A stretch of DNA of 64,000 nucleotides from Pedobacter polaris (GTDB lineage: Bacteria; Bacteroidota; Bacteroidia; Sphingobacteriales; Sphingobacteriaceae), in contig NZ_SWBR01000002.1 in the NCBI RefSeq assembly GCF_005116505.1, forward strand, positions 744,314-808,313. The letters run 5' to 3'. Under the pieces are notes generated by a model. That model worked only from the letters and a program-made list of their open reading frames with translations. It was not told the origin of the DNA and did not search any database. A program made the translations under genes and the position numbers. Of this stretch, positions 17,280 to 26,319 are shown piece after piece; the first letter of the stretch is position 1, and each line of letters starts with the position of its first letter.

Positions 17280-18236
17280 TTATGATGTCTTTTCTACCTT
17301 TACATTTTCCATCATCACGTTCACAATCTCATCAGTTCCAAATCTTGGTAGCCAACCCCAATCTTCTCTTGCAACATTATCATTGATTGAAGCAGGCCAA
17401 CCATCTGCAATTTCTTGCCTAAAATCTGGCTCATAGCTGATTTCAAAATTTGGCTCAACCTTTCTAATTGCTGTAGCCAGTTCTGATGGAGTGAAACTTA
17501 CAGCAGCCAAATTATAACTCGTTCTGATAGAGATGTTTTCTTTCTGTGTTTCCATCAGATCTAAAGTAGCCTTTACCGCATCATCCATAAACATCATAGG
17601 AAGTGCAGTATCAGATTTTAAAAAACAAGTGTATTTTTCACCCGCCTTTGCTTTGTAAAAAATATCAACCGCATAATCTGTAGTACCACCACCTGGCAAT
17701 GTTTTATAGGAAATCAAACCAGGATAACGTAAGCTCCGAACATCAAGCCCGAACTTTTCAAAATAATACCTGCACCAATATTCGCCTGAAAGCTTACTGA
17801 TCCCGTACACTGTAGTAGGAATAGTAAAAGCATTTTGACCACAATCCTCTTTTGGACTTTCTGGACCAAATACTGCAATGCTGCTTGGCCAGAAAACCTT
17901 TTCCACTTGATAGCTGACTGAAAGATCTAGCACATTCAACAGCCCATTCATATTTACTTGCCAAGCCATTCCAGGATCTTTCTCTCCACTGGCTGACAAT
18001 ACTGCGGCAAGCAGATAAATCTGGGTAATACGCTCTTCAACAATCACCAATTGTAGATATGCCTTATCCATCACATCTAATTTAACGTATTTTACGTCTT
18101 TTATATTCGCCTTTGCATACTCCAGCCTATCACAAGCAATGATGGCTTTTTCACCGTACTTATTCTTTAGCGCAACGGTAAGCTCATGCCCCAATTGCCC
18201 ACAAGCACCAATTACTAATATTCTTTCTTCTTTCAT
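17280..18236 (-). CDS. L-threonine 3-dehydrogenase, SDR type (NAD-dependent)
   Basis: 318 residues from the ATG at 18236. A Rossmann GxxGxxG (GACGQLG, residues 10-16) opens the chain; the SDR Ser is in PSSIAVFG and the Tyr/Lys pair is Tyr144/Lys148 in TTVYGISK. The blocks LRYPGLISY and PGGGTTDYAVDIFYKA are hallmarks of the short-chain threonine dehydrogenases, which oxidise L-threonine to 2-amino-3-ketobutyrate. The longer upstream frame would overlap the preceding small membrane-peptide gene and lacks family similarity. Only four bases separate that gene from this one. A divergent Lrp/AsnC regulator lies about 0.7 kb away, which is a sensible context for an amino-acid catabolic enzyme. No glycine C-acetyltransferase gene is nearby. 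Confidence 0.9.
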   Translation of the reverse strand: MKEERILVIGACGQLGHELTVALKNKYGEKAIIACDRLEYAKANIKDVKYVKLDVMDKAYLQLVIVEERITQIYLLAAVLSASGEKDPGMAWQVNMNGLLNVLDLSVSYQVEKVFWPSSIAVFGPESPKEDCGQNAFTIPTTVYGISKLSGEYWCRYYFEKFGLDVRSLRYPGLISYKTLPGGGTTDYAVDIFYKAKAGEKYTCFLKSDTALPMMFMDDAVKATLDLMETQKENISIRTSYNLAAVSFTPSELATAIRKVEPNFEISYEPDFRQEIADGWPASINDNVAREDWGWLPRFGTDEIVNVMMENVKVEKTS

Positions 18237-18240
18237 ATGT

Positions 18241-18378
18241 TCAAATCCAGTGTATATCCTCATCTTCGGAAACTACACGTTTGTTTCTTTTTCTATATAT
18301 TTTAATACCCAAGGTTAGCACTCCTGCACACACCAAGACCAACATCAACTTCATCTTCAAGGTTTTCTTATCAAACAT
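18241..18378 (-). CDS. 45-residue single-span membrane peptide upstream of threonine dehydrogenase
   Basis: Translation from the ATG at 18378 gives a basic N-terminus (MFDKKTLKMK), a 15-residue hydrophobic span (LMLVLVCAGVLTLGI), a basic stop-transfer segment (KIYRKRNKRVV) and an acidic end. AGGAGG (minus strand, 18393-18398) lies 14 bases upstream, next to GGAAGG. Such purine-rich sites are unusual in Bacteroidota. The stop is four bases before the dehydrogenase ATG, so coupling is likely. It fits a real small gene better than chance, but no homologue is known to me. A 31-codon basic frame (18371-18466) overlaps its start and is less convincing. Confidence 0.5.
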   Translation of the reverse strand: MFDKKTLKMKLMLVLVCAGVLTLGIKIYRKRNKRVVSEDEDIHWI

Positions 18379-18871
18379 AATTGTACTTCCTTCCTCCTAC
18401 TTGCACTCTTGTTCTTTTAAAAGTAGCTCTCTTCTGCTGATAGAGGTGTTCTTTTGTGAGTTTCATTTTTATAGCCACAGTACAGCAGCATTTAATAAAA
18501 GGTAGAAAATCAATCATCATCGTCTTACTGCTTTTATTTAATAAGCTTAGTCCTTTAACATCTGGGATTAGCGATTCCAAATTAGTTGTGTAATCGATAT
18601 TAATTCCCTTGAATCTCCAAAGTTGTACTTGTTGAGTTGACACGCTATTTTGATATTATATTTGGTTGTTTCAAATTTCAGTGGATTGTTCGAAAGATTC
18701 TTAATGTTGTATAACTTTGGCAAAAACACTCAGTTTTAGTTTAATAAACTTCCTATTTATTTTGTACATCTTCTATTTTAACCCTTAAGCAGAATATTAT
18801 TTTTTCACTTAACCAAAATTGACATTGGTGTAAGTTAATACTAGGCGCTAACTGCAAAAGTTTGACTGAAT
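18379..18871. other. Divergent intergenic region without a supported larger gene
   Basis: About 490 bases between the small membrane-peptide gene and the Lrp/AsnC promoter. TATATTTG at 18658-18665 (+) is a -7-like box with only a weak upstream TTG. Possible Lrp-type sites cannot be assigned by eye. Confidence 0.4.
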
Positions 18872-18904
18872 TTTGCATTAAGGAAAACTAATTTTATATA
18901 TTTG
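18872..18904 (+). promoter_or_regulatory. Promoter of the Lrp/AsnC regulator
   Basis: TTTG (18872-18875), 21 bp, TATATTTG (18897-18904). Transcription would begin near 18911, after the alternative TTG start at 18902. This supports the ATG at 18965. Confidence 0.65.
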
Positions 18905-18964
18905 AACCAGCTATTATCCCTATTATTTTTACCTAAAGAACGTCCAATAAGCTTTTGGCAAATA

Positions 18965-19432
18965 ATGGATTCATACAAACCTGACCAAACAGATATCAAA
19001 ATCCTCAACCTTCTTCAAACCGATGGGTTGATGACTTATAGGCAGCTCGCTAAGGAGACGCATAGATCACAAAATCCTATCGTAGAGCGAGTAAATCGCT
19101 TAAAAAAACTTGGTTATATTACCGGTACAGTTGCCCTGATTAACGTTAAGAAAATCAAGAGCGTGTTTACTGCCTTTCCAATGATCCAGCTTAAAAACCA
19201 TTCAGAAGATACTTTTGTTTCTTTTCAGGAGTTAATGAAGCAACACTCCGAAATTATGGAATGCCATCATGTGATGGGTCAGTTTGATTTTATTTTGAAG
19301 ATTGTAGTTGCCGATGCCAATTCTTATAACGAGTTCTTGCGCAAGAACATTAGTACACTCGAATATGTGTTACGTATAGAAAGTTTTCCGATGCTAGCCG
19401 AAATTAAGAGGGATACTGCTTTTAAATTATAA
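18965..19432 (+). CDS. Lrp/AsnC family transcriptional regulator
   Basis: 155 residues. The N-terminal winged HTH (DQTDIKILNLLQTDGLMTYRQLAKETHRS...VERVNRLKKLGYI) is followed by an AsnC/RAM ligand-binding domain (ECHHVMGQFDFILKIVV) ending with ESFPMLAEIK. Family members bind amino acids and form octamers. Its gene is divergent from the threonine dehydrogenase unit, so control of that unit is likely. The ATG at 18965 is preferred over an upstream TTG, because the TTG overlaps the -7 box and the extra 21 residues are atypical. Confidence 0.92.
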   Translation: MDSYKPDQTDIKILNLLQTDGLMTYRQLAKETHRSQNPIVERVNRLKKLGYITGTVALINVKKIKSVFTAFPMIQLKNHSEDTFVSFQELMKQHSEIMECHHVMGQFDFILKIVVADANSYNEFLRKNISTLEYVLRIESFPMLAEIKRDTAFKL

Positions 19433-19557
19433 CCAACATTTGGTTCATTTGCTAACCCACAGCATCCAACACGGCTAAGTGCTAATTTAAATAGTTAATA
19501 AAGCTATTGATAAAATCGACAGAAAAATGCTATTTTTAGACACACACAACGCTATAG

Positions 19558-19818
19558 ATGAAATACCACTACCAGTTCGTTTCCAAAACTAAGGTCCGTA
19601 TAGAGGTTATTCCCGAAGACAGAAAAGAAAGTAGCCTACTCGAAGCCCTCCTACAGGAAAATGAGGATAACAATTTAGAACTAACTGAATATTTTAGAAA
19701 GGGCTTATCTACCTATAATGGTGATGCTATCTTAACTAAGACCAACTTTATGAAATACCCAAAAGTTGCGCTCTGCAGTTTTGAGATATCCGTGGAGGCC
19801 ATTGAAAATCTAAGCTAA
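19558..19818 (+). CDS. Hypothetical protein, 86 residues
   Basis: MKYHYQFVSKTKVRIEVIPEDRK... Soluble, mixed alpha/beta in appearance, with an acidic middle (ENEDNNLELTEYF). No signal peptide or known motif. It follows the Lrp/AsnC gene by 125 bases on the same strand. Composition is protein-like; function unknown. Confidence 0.5.
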   Translation: MKYHYQFVSKTKVRIEVIPEDRKESSLLEALLQENEDNNLELTEYFRKGLSTYNGDAILTKTNFMKYPKVALCSFEISVEAIENLS

Positions 19819-20063
19819 AACAATAAAAAGCTAAAAAGATTCTGGTTTTGTAAAGGTCTGCAATTCAAGCAAAAATTAAAAAACCATGCGACCGGAGCTT
19901 AAACTATATCCCTATTTGTTCAAAAACTGCTCCTGGTCGACATGGTTAAGGTAATTAACTATTAAAATTCTTTTCTATCTAGCAATCAACTTTACGGTTT
20001 AATACTTACAATCATTGACATTCATTTTAGTCGTGTTACCTTTCTGATAACTGTTGATAATAA

Positions 20064-20124
20064 GGGTATGCAGGAAATAACTGATAACTCTCAATACCAG
20101 CTGTATTTCCTTTAATGCATACCC
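20064..20124. repeat. Long imperfect inverted repeat (stem-loop)
   Basis: GGGTATGCAGGAAATA (20064-20079) pairs with TATTTCC (20104-20110) and TGCATACCC (20116-20124), with a five-base bulge on one side. It lies in the 19819-20285 gap, where I see no credible gene. No T-tract follows, so it is not a standard terminator. Confidence 0.5.
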
Positions 20125-20285
20125 TCCATCAAAAAATCTGGAATGCTCATCCAAGCAGATTTCATACAGGGTTTAATAAGACGCTCAAACCATATCACCC
20201 GTATCGTACATCCAATCTAAATCCAGACATTGAATATCTTATATTAAATGATCTCAATTCATCTTATATTATTTATTTACACCTA

Positions 20286-22244
20286 TCAATATTCTTTTAT
20301 AATTTTAAATTCTGTTCTTCTATTTAACTGGTGTTCTTCATTTGAACATTTCACCCCATCGTTGCATTTGTTAATCAATTGCGTTTCTCCATAACCACGG
20401 GATATAACTCTGTTTTTTACTATACCCTTAGAAATGATATATTTCACAGCTGCATCAGCTCTTTTTTGTGACAATGCCAAATTATAGGCATCATTACCCC
20501 TACTATCTGTATGAGAGCCCAGCTCTATCCAAATGGTTGGATTATCTATAAGAATCTTTACCAATTTATCTAACTCAAATCCAGCATCTGTACGGATATT
20601 CCATTTGTTAAAATCGTAATAGATGTTCTCTAACCTGATGGCCTTGTTAATCTCAATCGGGGTTAAATAGAAGTCTTTTATCAATGATTTTTTTGTACGG
20701 AAATTAGTATCAGCGTATAAGAATTTAACTTTTTTTGCACTTACACGGTAAGAAATATCCTGGTCTATTTTAAACGAATAGTAACCACTATCGTCAGTTT
20801 GTACTTTAAGTACACTCCCATCCTTGGTTTTTAAAGTAGCTGTGGCAGCTGCAAGTGGTTGGCCAGTTTTTTTATTAAATATTTTTCCTTCAAGCTTGAA
20901 TACTTCAGGTAATACTACTGGAATAGTTGGTAATGTAAAATTATAAATATCATCACTACCAAGGCCACCGGTACGGTTGGAAGAAAAATAGCCCGTTTTA
21001 GCCGAATTCATGTTATACGCAAAATCGTCTTGTGGTGAATTTATCGGATAACCAAGGTTAACCGGCTTGTTAATGATGTACTCTTTAATGGTAGATTTAA
21101 AGATGTCTAAACCTCCCATACCCGGATAGCCATCGCTACTAAAGAATAAAATAGCAGCTTCATCTAAAAAAGGGCTACGTTCATTATTTTCAGTATTAAT
21201 TGCTGCAAGATTTAAAGGAGTAGCCCATTCGCCAGTAGTATTTTTAGTAGTGGTATAAATATCTGTACCACCTTTACCACCAGGCTTATCAGAAACAAAG
21301 TAGAGTGTTTTTCCATCCTTACTAATAAATGGATCACCTACAGAATAGGTATTGACATTATTAAATTTTAAAGCAACAGGTGTTTCCCAAGTGTTTCCAT
21401 CAGCAGCTTTCTTACTGCTATAAATTTCTACATTTACTGTAGCCAGTTTATCTTTACTATAATCTAAATTTTGGGGTATTCGGGTTAAGGTAAAATACAT
21501 TTCTTTGCCATCAGCAGTGAAACTAGAAACACCGATATGGTATGCAGTACCTGCATTAAATGGAAAAAGTTGCACACTGTCATTACCTACCTTTTGGTAA
21601 AGTCTGAGGTATTGATTACCTGTCCACCCATAAACGTGCTGGTCAGGCATTTTCCCTATACCAAACTTTAAGAAGGGTTTTTCACTTTTGGTATGGTCTT
21701 TAATATAATCTTCCCTATCGGAAGTGAATATGGTGTTGCTATTTATTTTAACAGCACCCCAGTCTGACTTTGCACTATTCAGTTCTTTAGCATTTTGAAT
21801 TTGAATTGCCATTGGGTTTTGCATCCACTTTAATGCCGAATCGCAAGACTGCAACCACAAATCTTTTTGTCTTTGAGACACATCGCCTTTTAAATTAATA
21901 TAGCGCTGTAACTGTTGTTTGGCTTCAGTGTATTTGCTATTGCTAATTAAGGTTTGGGCATAACCTAAAACATGCTTAGGTGTACTTGTTGGCATGCCAG
22001 CAACAGTAGCATACCAGCTTTGGGCCTGTACATAGTTTTTTGTTAAGTTATATCCCTCGGCTAATCGTTCTGCAGCATGTAATGTATTTTTCTTTTTATA
22101 AGCCTGCTCATATAAATCAATAGCTTTGATATAATTATATAAACGGTATTGTTCATCGGCCTCATGTAATATATACTGTGCTTTTGCCGACAGGTTAAAC
22201 ATTAGCAATACGGCAGACAAACTTATCAGTAATTTTCTTTTCAT
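20286..22244 (-). CDS. TPR/PD40/OmpA outer-membrane protein (PorE-like), last gene of the collagen-fibre cluster
   Basis: 652 residues from the ATG at 22244, where the signal peptide MKRKLLISLSAVLLMF...AKAQ starts. Residues ~20-130 are TPR-like helices (ADEQYRLYNYIKAIDLYEQAYK). A PD40/WD40-like beta-propeller (ISKDGKTLYFVSDKPGGKGG, FFSSDGYPGMGGLDIF, GYFSSNRTGGLGSDD) occupies ~190-430. A carboxypeptidase-regulatory-like fold follows (~440-520). The C-terminus is an OmpA domain with ELGSHTDSRGNDAYNLALS. This architecture accompanies PorP/SprF proteins in T9SS and gliding operons and links the outer membrane to peptidoglycan. It lies 30 bases after the PorP/SprF-like gene. Confidence 0.93.
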   Translation of the reverse strand: MKRKLLISLSAVLLMFNLSAKAQYILHEADEQYRLYNYIKAIDLYEQAYKKKNTLHAAERLAEGYNLTKNYVQAQSWYATVAGMPTSTPKHVLGYAQTLISNSKYTEAKQQLQRYINLKGDVSQRQKDLWLQSCDSALKWMQNPMAIQIQNAKELNSAKSDWGAVKINSNTIFTSDREDYIKDHTKSEKPFLKFGIGKMPDQHVYGWTGNQYLRLYQKVGNDSVQLFPFNAGTAYHIGVSSFTADGKEMYFTLTRIPQNLDYSKDKLATVNVEIYSSKKAADGNTWETPVALKFNNVNTYSVGDPFISKDGKTLYFVSDKPGGKGGTDIYTTTKNTTGEWATPLNLAAINTENNERSPFLDEAAILFFSSDGYPGMGGLDIFKSTIKEYIINKPVNLGYPINSPQDDFAYNMNSAKTGYFSSNRTGGLGSDDIYNFTLPTIPVVLPEVFKLEGKIFNKKTGQPLAAATATLKTKDGSVLKVQTDDSGYYSFKIDQDISYRVSAKKVKFLYADTNFRTKKSLIKDFYLTPIEINKAIRLENIYYDFNKWNIRTDAGFELDKLVKILIDNPTIWIELGSHTDSRGNDAYNLALSQKRADAAVKYIISKGIVKNRVISRGYGETQLINKCNDGVKCSNEEHQLNRRTEFKIIKEY

Positions 22245-22274
22245 ATTTCTTTTCTCTATAGGATACATACCGAA

Positions 22275-23246
22275 TTAGAAGTAGCGAGGGGTAAGCATTC
22301 TTGTGCTTTTGTTTTTGAAATAATATCCAATAGATATCTCATGTGTACTGCCACTATAACCGCGTAACGCACCTACAGAGAGATCGTAGGCGTACCCGAT
22401 GCGAAGATTATTTACTGGAAATACCTCCATTGCACCTACAACAGCATTTCGCTTGGAAAGACCGTTTTGCAAATAGCTTTTATCATATAATTTAACCCCT
22501 GTACGATAAGAGCCACCAAGCCAAAGTTTTTCTGCTAATAGCACAAAAGCATTGATATCTAAACTTGTTGGACCACCACGATCATCCTTTAGCAAGAATG
22601 AAGGTTTAAGTTGAACATCATTAGATAAGGGAATTAACATTCCAGCGGTTAAATAATAATGTGGTTTGGTCTGCAGCGTAAAGCTACCAGACTTTACTTT
22701 AGTTGCCTGAGCAATTAAGTTATCTACAGAAAAACCTGCATAAAACCTATCATCAGCATAATAAACTCCTGCCCTTGCATCTGGAACAATTTTACTTTGC
22801 ATACCTGTGGGTTGTTCCTGCTCAGCATCATTAGTGTTAAGCTTTGATCCATCGATTCCCAATTGTACAATTCCAATGCCTAGCCCAAGTGATAAACGAG
22901 CTGTTTCATCTGTATTTACCCTTAAACGGTAGGCATAATTTGCATAGGCTGACAGGGTACTTTGCGCACCAATTTGATCACTTGCAACTTGCAATGCCAA
23001 ACCAACATTACCGTTATTTGCAATAGCATCTACTGCAAGCGACATACTTTTAGGAGCCCCAGTTATGCCAGTCCATTGACTTCTATAAAAGCTATGCAGA
23101 TTTAATTGTTCCTTATATCCCGCATATGCGGGATTGATGTAAATTCCGTTAAACATGTATTGGCTATACTGAGTCTCTTGTTGAGCACTTACCTGCTGGG
23201 CTCCGAACATCAATAATCCGGCTACTACTAATTTTATGTTTTTCAT
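22275..23246 (-). CDS. PorP/SprF family outer-membrane protein
   Basis: 323 residues with a signal peptide (MKNIKLVVAGLLMFGAQQVSAQ) and the family opening QYSQYMFNGIYINPAYAG. The rest alternates beta strands as in a 14-strand barrel and ends in YYFKNKSTRMLTPRYF. PorP/SprF proteins work with type B CTD cargo and OmpA-like partners in secretion and attachment. The type B CTD protein is encoded just upstream and the OmpA partner just downstream, which gives the standard triad. Core T9SS genes are not in the window. Confidence 0.95.
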   Translation of the reverse strand: MKNIKLVVAGLLMFGAQQVSAQQETQYSQYMFNGIYINPAYAGYKEQLNLHSFYRSQWTGITGAPKSMSLAVDAIANNGNVGLALQVASDQIGAQSTLSAYANYAYRLRVNTDETARLSLGLGIGIVQLGIDGSKLNTNDAEQEQPTGMQSKIVPDARAGVYYADDRFYAGFSVDNLIAQATKVKSGSFTLQTKPHYYLTAGMLIPLSNDVQLKPSFLLKDDRGGPTSLDINAFVLLAEKLWLGGSYRTGVKLYDKSYLQNGLSKRNAVVGAMEVFPVNNLRIGYAYDLSVGALRGYSGSTHEISIGYYFKNKSTRMLTPRYF

Positions 23247-23314
23247 TCTAAATGCTTTCTAAGCCAGGTTACCATTATAGATTAATATTTAATTTCGGTC
23301 TGACAAGTGGCTAT

Positions 23315-24613
23315 TTAATTTTTTAATGATTTCATCAATGTGATATATCCCTTAAACACCTGCCACTCTGAGTTTTGGTTCTCTTTTACACGTATAACGT
23401 AGAAATAAGTACCTTCATTTAAACCCTCTCCTGCCCATGTATTTTTATAATTGGTCTGTTTAAATACCTCGTTGCCCCAACGGTTAACCACAAGCAGATC
23501 GTTTGCTGCGAAGTGTTCTAAACCTCGAATTTCAAATACATCATTTGTACCATCGCCATTTGGCGTAAAGAGGTTAGGGATTACCAATGAACCTGCAACT
23601 GTATATTTGGTAAACCAATTGTCATTGTCTGTTAAGCCTGTAAACACATCTGCACCTAAAGTGGTATGGATACCGTAGCGTGGATTGGTGCTTTTTAAGT
23701 TGTTCCATTTTGTACCACCAGCAAATTGGGCAATAACAGCATTAGGATCCTTAAATAATGCTCCATTTGTGTTGGTATTGTGCTGTAAGGTCATATCTAC
23801 CTTTAATGGTTTTAACCCATAGATATGCCAATTTCTATCCATGCCGAGCTCAGGCTTAAGCCCACTTACAAATGACCCTGTATAATTCTGAACACCTACA
23901 TAAAGGGTTCCGGCAGTTAATGGGCTTAATGTTACCGGAGTGTAATCGCCTTTGGCAATGCCCAATGGAAATACAAATGAAGAATTGCTACCATATTCTT
24001 TAACCATGTGGCCAGCAATGCTGTTGCTGGTAATCACCATCCTGTCAGCGCTATAATTAGTAATTTTACCATCACTGTTAAAAACCAGGTTATTACCATT
24101 TAGCAAAATATTGGCATTGTTTACGGCAAGGTCTAGTGTTGACCCTATTTTAAATGCTGCCGCTAAAGCCCCTTGTGGGTTTATTGTTGCGTAACCAGGA
24201 TCGTTAATATCCGACAAAACCATGTTATCATCATTTCGGTGCTCTACAAGCATCCCGATAAAAGCGCCATTGTTACCATCTATCTTGGTTGGGCCTGCAG
24301 GCATTTGTTCATAAAATGGATTGGATCCAGAATTGTAGATGATAATCTTTCCGGCTCCGCTAAAGGTTGCACCAGGTGCAATCCAAATATTTTTGCTGTA
24401 AATCTCTAAAGTGCCATCTATTTGCCAATGGGCATTAGGACCAAAGTAACTTCCTTCAGAAAAACGCAGTTCTGTAGTACCTGCATTAATATGCATTATA
24501 GAATTGTCTACCGTCATACTGCCTACTCCTGTTTGTGCCAGAAGCCCCGAAGTATGACCTAGCAACGTTACTGACAATAGGATTTTAAATAAAATGTATC
24601 TTGATTTTTCCAT
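23315..24613 (-). CDS. Secreted protein with T9SS type B (gliding-motility-associated) C-terminal domain
   Basis: 433 residues from the ATG at 24613; the 20 codons upstream overlap the previous gene. The signal peptide is [20 protein letters not shown]...LLAQ. The middle is beta-rich. The last ~90 residues match the type B sorting domain: [47 protein letters not shown] and GYITLMK. Such cargo is exported by T9SS and linked to PorP/SprF partners; one is encoded next. The gene starts four bases after the upstream stop. It may tether the fibre proteins encoded ahead of it; that part is inference. Confidence 0.9.
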   Translation of the reverse strand: MEKSRYILFKILLSVTLLGHTSGLLAQTGVGSMTVDNSIMHINAGTTELRFSEGSYFGPNAHWQIDGTLEIYSKNIWIAPGATFSGAGKIIIYNSGSNPFYEQMPAGPTKIDGNNGAFIGMLVEHRNDDNMVLSDINDPGYATINPQGALAAAFKIGSTLDLAVNNANILLNGNNLVFNSDGKITNYSADRMVITSNSIAGHMVKEYGSNSSFVFPLGIAKGDYTPVTLSPLTAGTLYVGVQNYTGSFVSGLKPELGMDRNWHIYGLKPLKVDMTLQHNTNTNGALFKDPNAVIAQFAGGTKWNNLKSTNPRYGIHTTLGADVFTGLTDNDNWFTKYTVAGSLVIPNLFTPNGDGTNDVFEIRGLEHFAANDLLVVNRWGNEVFKQTNYKNTWAGEGLNEGTYFYVIRVKENQNSEWQVFKGYITLMKSLKN

Positions 24614-24617
24614 GTTC

Positions 24618-25337
24618 TTAGTGTATAAAAATGTCCATTCTTCTATCTGATGCATTTGTTGCCACTGAGCCACTTGTATATAATACCCTGAAAATAATGG
24701 TATGTGACCCTGGTGCTAGTGAACCTGACCAAGTTGCTACTGATGAATGTCTAGGTAACTCGCCACTTGCAGCATTTATGATAGTATAATTTCTCGTATT
24801 TTGGGCTACGCCATCAATTACAAGATTGTATACACCATTGGTATATACGTTAACCCCATTACTGTTGCACATAGGAACAAAGTTGGCTGTTACCAGTACA
24901 TTTTGTTTACCAGCTAAGGTAAAGGTGCTGGTTAGCTCTGCAGGTGTATTTATTGTGAGTGTTGAAACATCATCAACCGCAACTGAAAATGTTTTTGAAT
25001 TTTGACCTACCCAATTTGTGCCATTATAGGTATAAAGGCTCTTTTCATCAGAATTATATATCGTTCTGCCAGGGTTGGGGCTCGATATCGCATTCATTTG
25101 CACTGTAGTAAAAGCCTTATGTTCTCCAAATTCTACTGCTTTTAATACTCCTGTAGTATTTGCAGTAACTACTTTATCAGAGGCTGCTGCACCGATAGTT
25201 GTATTGATATCACGAACTCTTAGGTTCCCGGTAGCAACATCCAGTTTTTCGGTTGGCGTTGTGGTACCAATTCCGGTATTTTGCGCAAATGAAATACTTG
25301 TTAACAGCATTAACATTACAATTAGTATTATTCTCAT
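24618..25337 (-). CDS. Secreted fibre-head-like protein (NTGIGT family), paralogue E
   Basis: 239 residues. The signal peptide ([19 protein letters not shown]) is followed by the [15 protein letters not shown] module that opens many Bacteroidota tail-fibre-like surface proteins, then NLRVRDI and a [10 protein letters not shown] segment. The C-terminal ~115 residues form a different beta-sandwich from the C1q-like paralogues ([15 protein letters not shown]...[11 protein letters not shown]). It lies between paralogue D (12-base gap) and the type B CTD protein (4-base gap) in one transcript. Function unknown; probably a surface head or adaptor. Confidence 0.8.
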   Translation of the reverse strand: MRIILIVMLMLLTSISFAQNTGIGTTTPTEKLDVATGNLRVRDINTTIGAAASDKVVTANTTGVLKAVEFGEHKAFTTVQMNAISSPNPGRTIYNSDEKSLYTYNGTNWVGQNSKTFSVAVDDVSTLTINTPAELTSTFTLAGKQNVLVTANFVPMCNSNGVNVYTNGVYNLVIDGVAQNTRNYTIINAASGELPRHSSVATWSGSLAPGSHTIIFRVLYTSGSVATNASDRRMDIFIH

Positions 25338-25349
25338 TATCTTATATTT

Positions 25350-26261
25350 TTAGTCTACACGGGAAATATTAATTATATAATTTGCAGTTCTCCCATTAGC
25401 TGACTGCCAAGTAGCCACTTGACACTGAATAACCTGACCAGCATTAAGTTTGACTACATCTGTAATATTCAATATATCATTCGATACGCTTACAACAGCC
25501 GCACTAATCTTTGTATTACCGCCACTATAATATGGTGCTATAGGACCAGTACCGGCTAAAATCCTTGCTCTTCCCAGATATGTAGTACCGTTGTTTGGTT
25601 GTGGAAAATTGACACTAAAACTGACTTGATATAATCCTGTTTGAGCAGCGGTAAACGTAGCTGAAGTAAATTCATTCAGGTTATCAAAAGTTTCAGTCCC
25701 TGCACCATTATTATTGGTATAGTAGAATTGATTGTCTGATACAAAAGTTACATTACCAGTTACTCTTACGGCACTCACTGAAGCAGCAGTTTTTAGTTTT
25801 AAAACACTACTTGCATCCACTACTACCGTCCCTACGCTGCTTGTGGCACCTTGTAAACCACTTATAGCCAATGTATTTGCAGCGGATGTAGCAATTGTAG
25901 TAGGAGCCGATAATGTTCCGCCTAATCTAACATCACCCGCAACAGCATTTAAGCCATTACTTGCCGTTGTAAGTATGGGTACTGCAGGTGTACTTGCCAA
26001 GCCATTTACTGTTGATATTAAGTTGCCATTTACTGCTGTTAAGATATTGGTTGTAGTTACAGTTTTTAAAACACCATTGGCATCTGCTACCACTGTTTTA
26101 TCTGTACCTGCTACACCAGGGCTTGTACCGATATTGCGGATCCTCACGTTTCCAGCAGCAACATCTAGCTTTTCTGTTGGCGTTACAGTACCAATTCCTG
26201 TATTTTGGGCAAATGAAATGCTTTTTACCAGCATTAGGATTAGGATTAGGATTAGTCTCAT
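25350..26261 (-). CDS. Secreted C1q/TNF-like protein, paralogue D
   Basis: 303 residues. Signal peptide MRLILILILMLVKSISFAQ, whose (Leu-Ile) core is encoded by a hexanucleotide repeat at 26233-26256. The [15 protein letters not shown] module follows, then a linker with VNGNLISTVNGLASTPAVP, also present in paralogue C. The last ~130 residues look C1q/TNF-like: FDNLNEFTSATFTAAQTGLY, a middle of short strands, and NAGQVIQCQVATWQ. Such jelly-roll domains trimerise. Paralogue C next to it is very similar throughout, so the pair arose by tandem duplication with divergence in the head. Confidence 0.82.
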   Translation of the reverse strand: MRLILILILMLVKSISFAQNTGIGTVTPTEKLDVAAGNVRIRNIGTSPGVAGTDKTVVADANGVLKTVTTTNILTAVNGNLISTVNGLASTPAVPILTTASNGLNAVAGDVRLGGTLSAPTTIATSAANTLAISGLQGATSSVGTVVVDASSVLKLKTAASVSAVRVTGNVTFVSDNQFYYTNNNGAGTETFDNLNEFTSATFTAAQTGLYQVSFSVNFPQPNNGTTYLGRARILAGTGPIAPYYSGGNTKISAAVVSVSNDILNITDVVKLNAGQVIQCQVATWQSANGRTANYIINISRVD

Positions 26262-26319
26262 ATTTAATATTTATGGGGTGCTTTGATGTATAGATTAGCA
26301 ATTAAATGCAATAAGAGAT

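Noticed and set aside
18371..18643. 90-codon minus-strand frame upstream of the small membrane peptide
   Set aside because: Composition is irregular and only its last 31 codons could be coding; they overlap the start of the better-supported 45-residue gene.
20115..20327. 70-codon plus-strand frame
   Set aside because: It overlaps the 3' end of the OmpA gene and the inverted repeat, and looks non-coding.
26233..26256. Telomere-like TTAGGA repeat
   Set aside because: The repeat is in frame within a signal peptide and is explained by Leu-Ile codons; there is no sign of a chromosome end.
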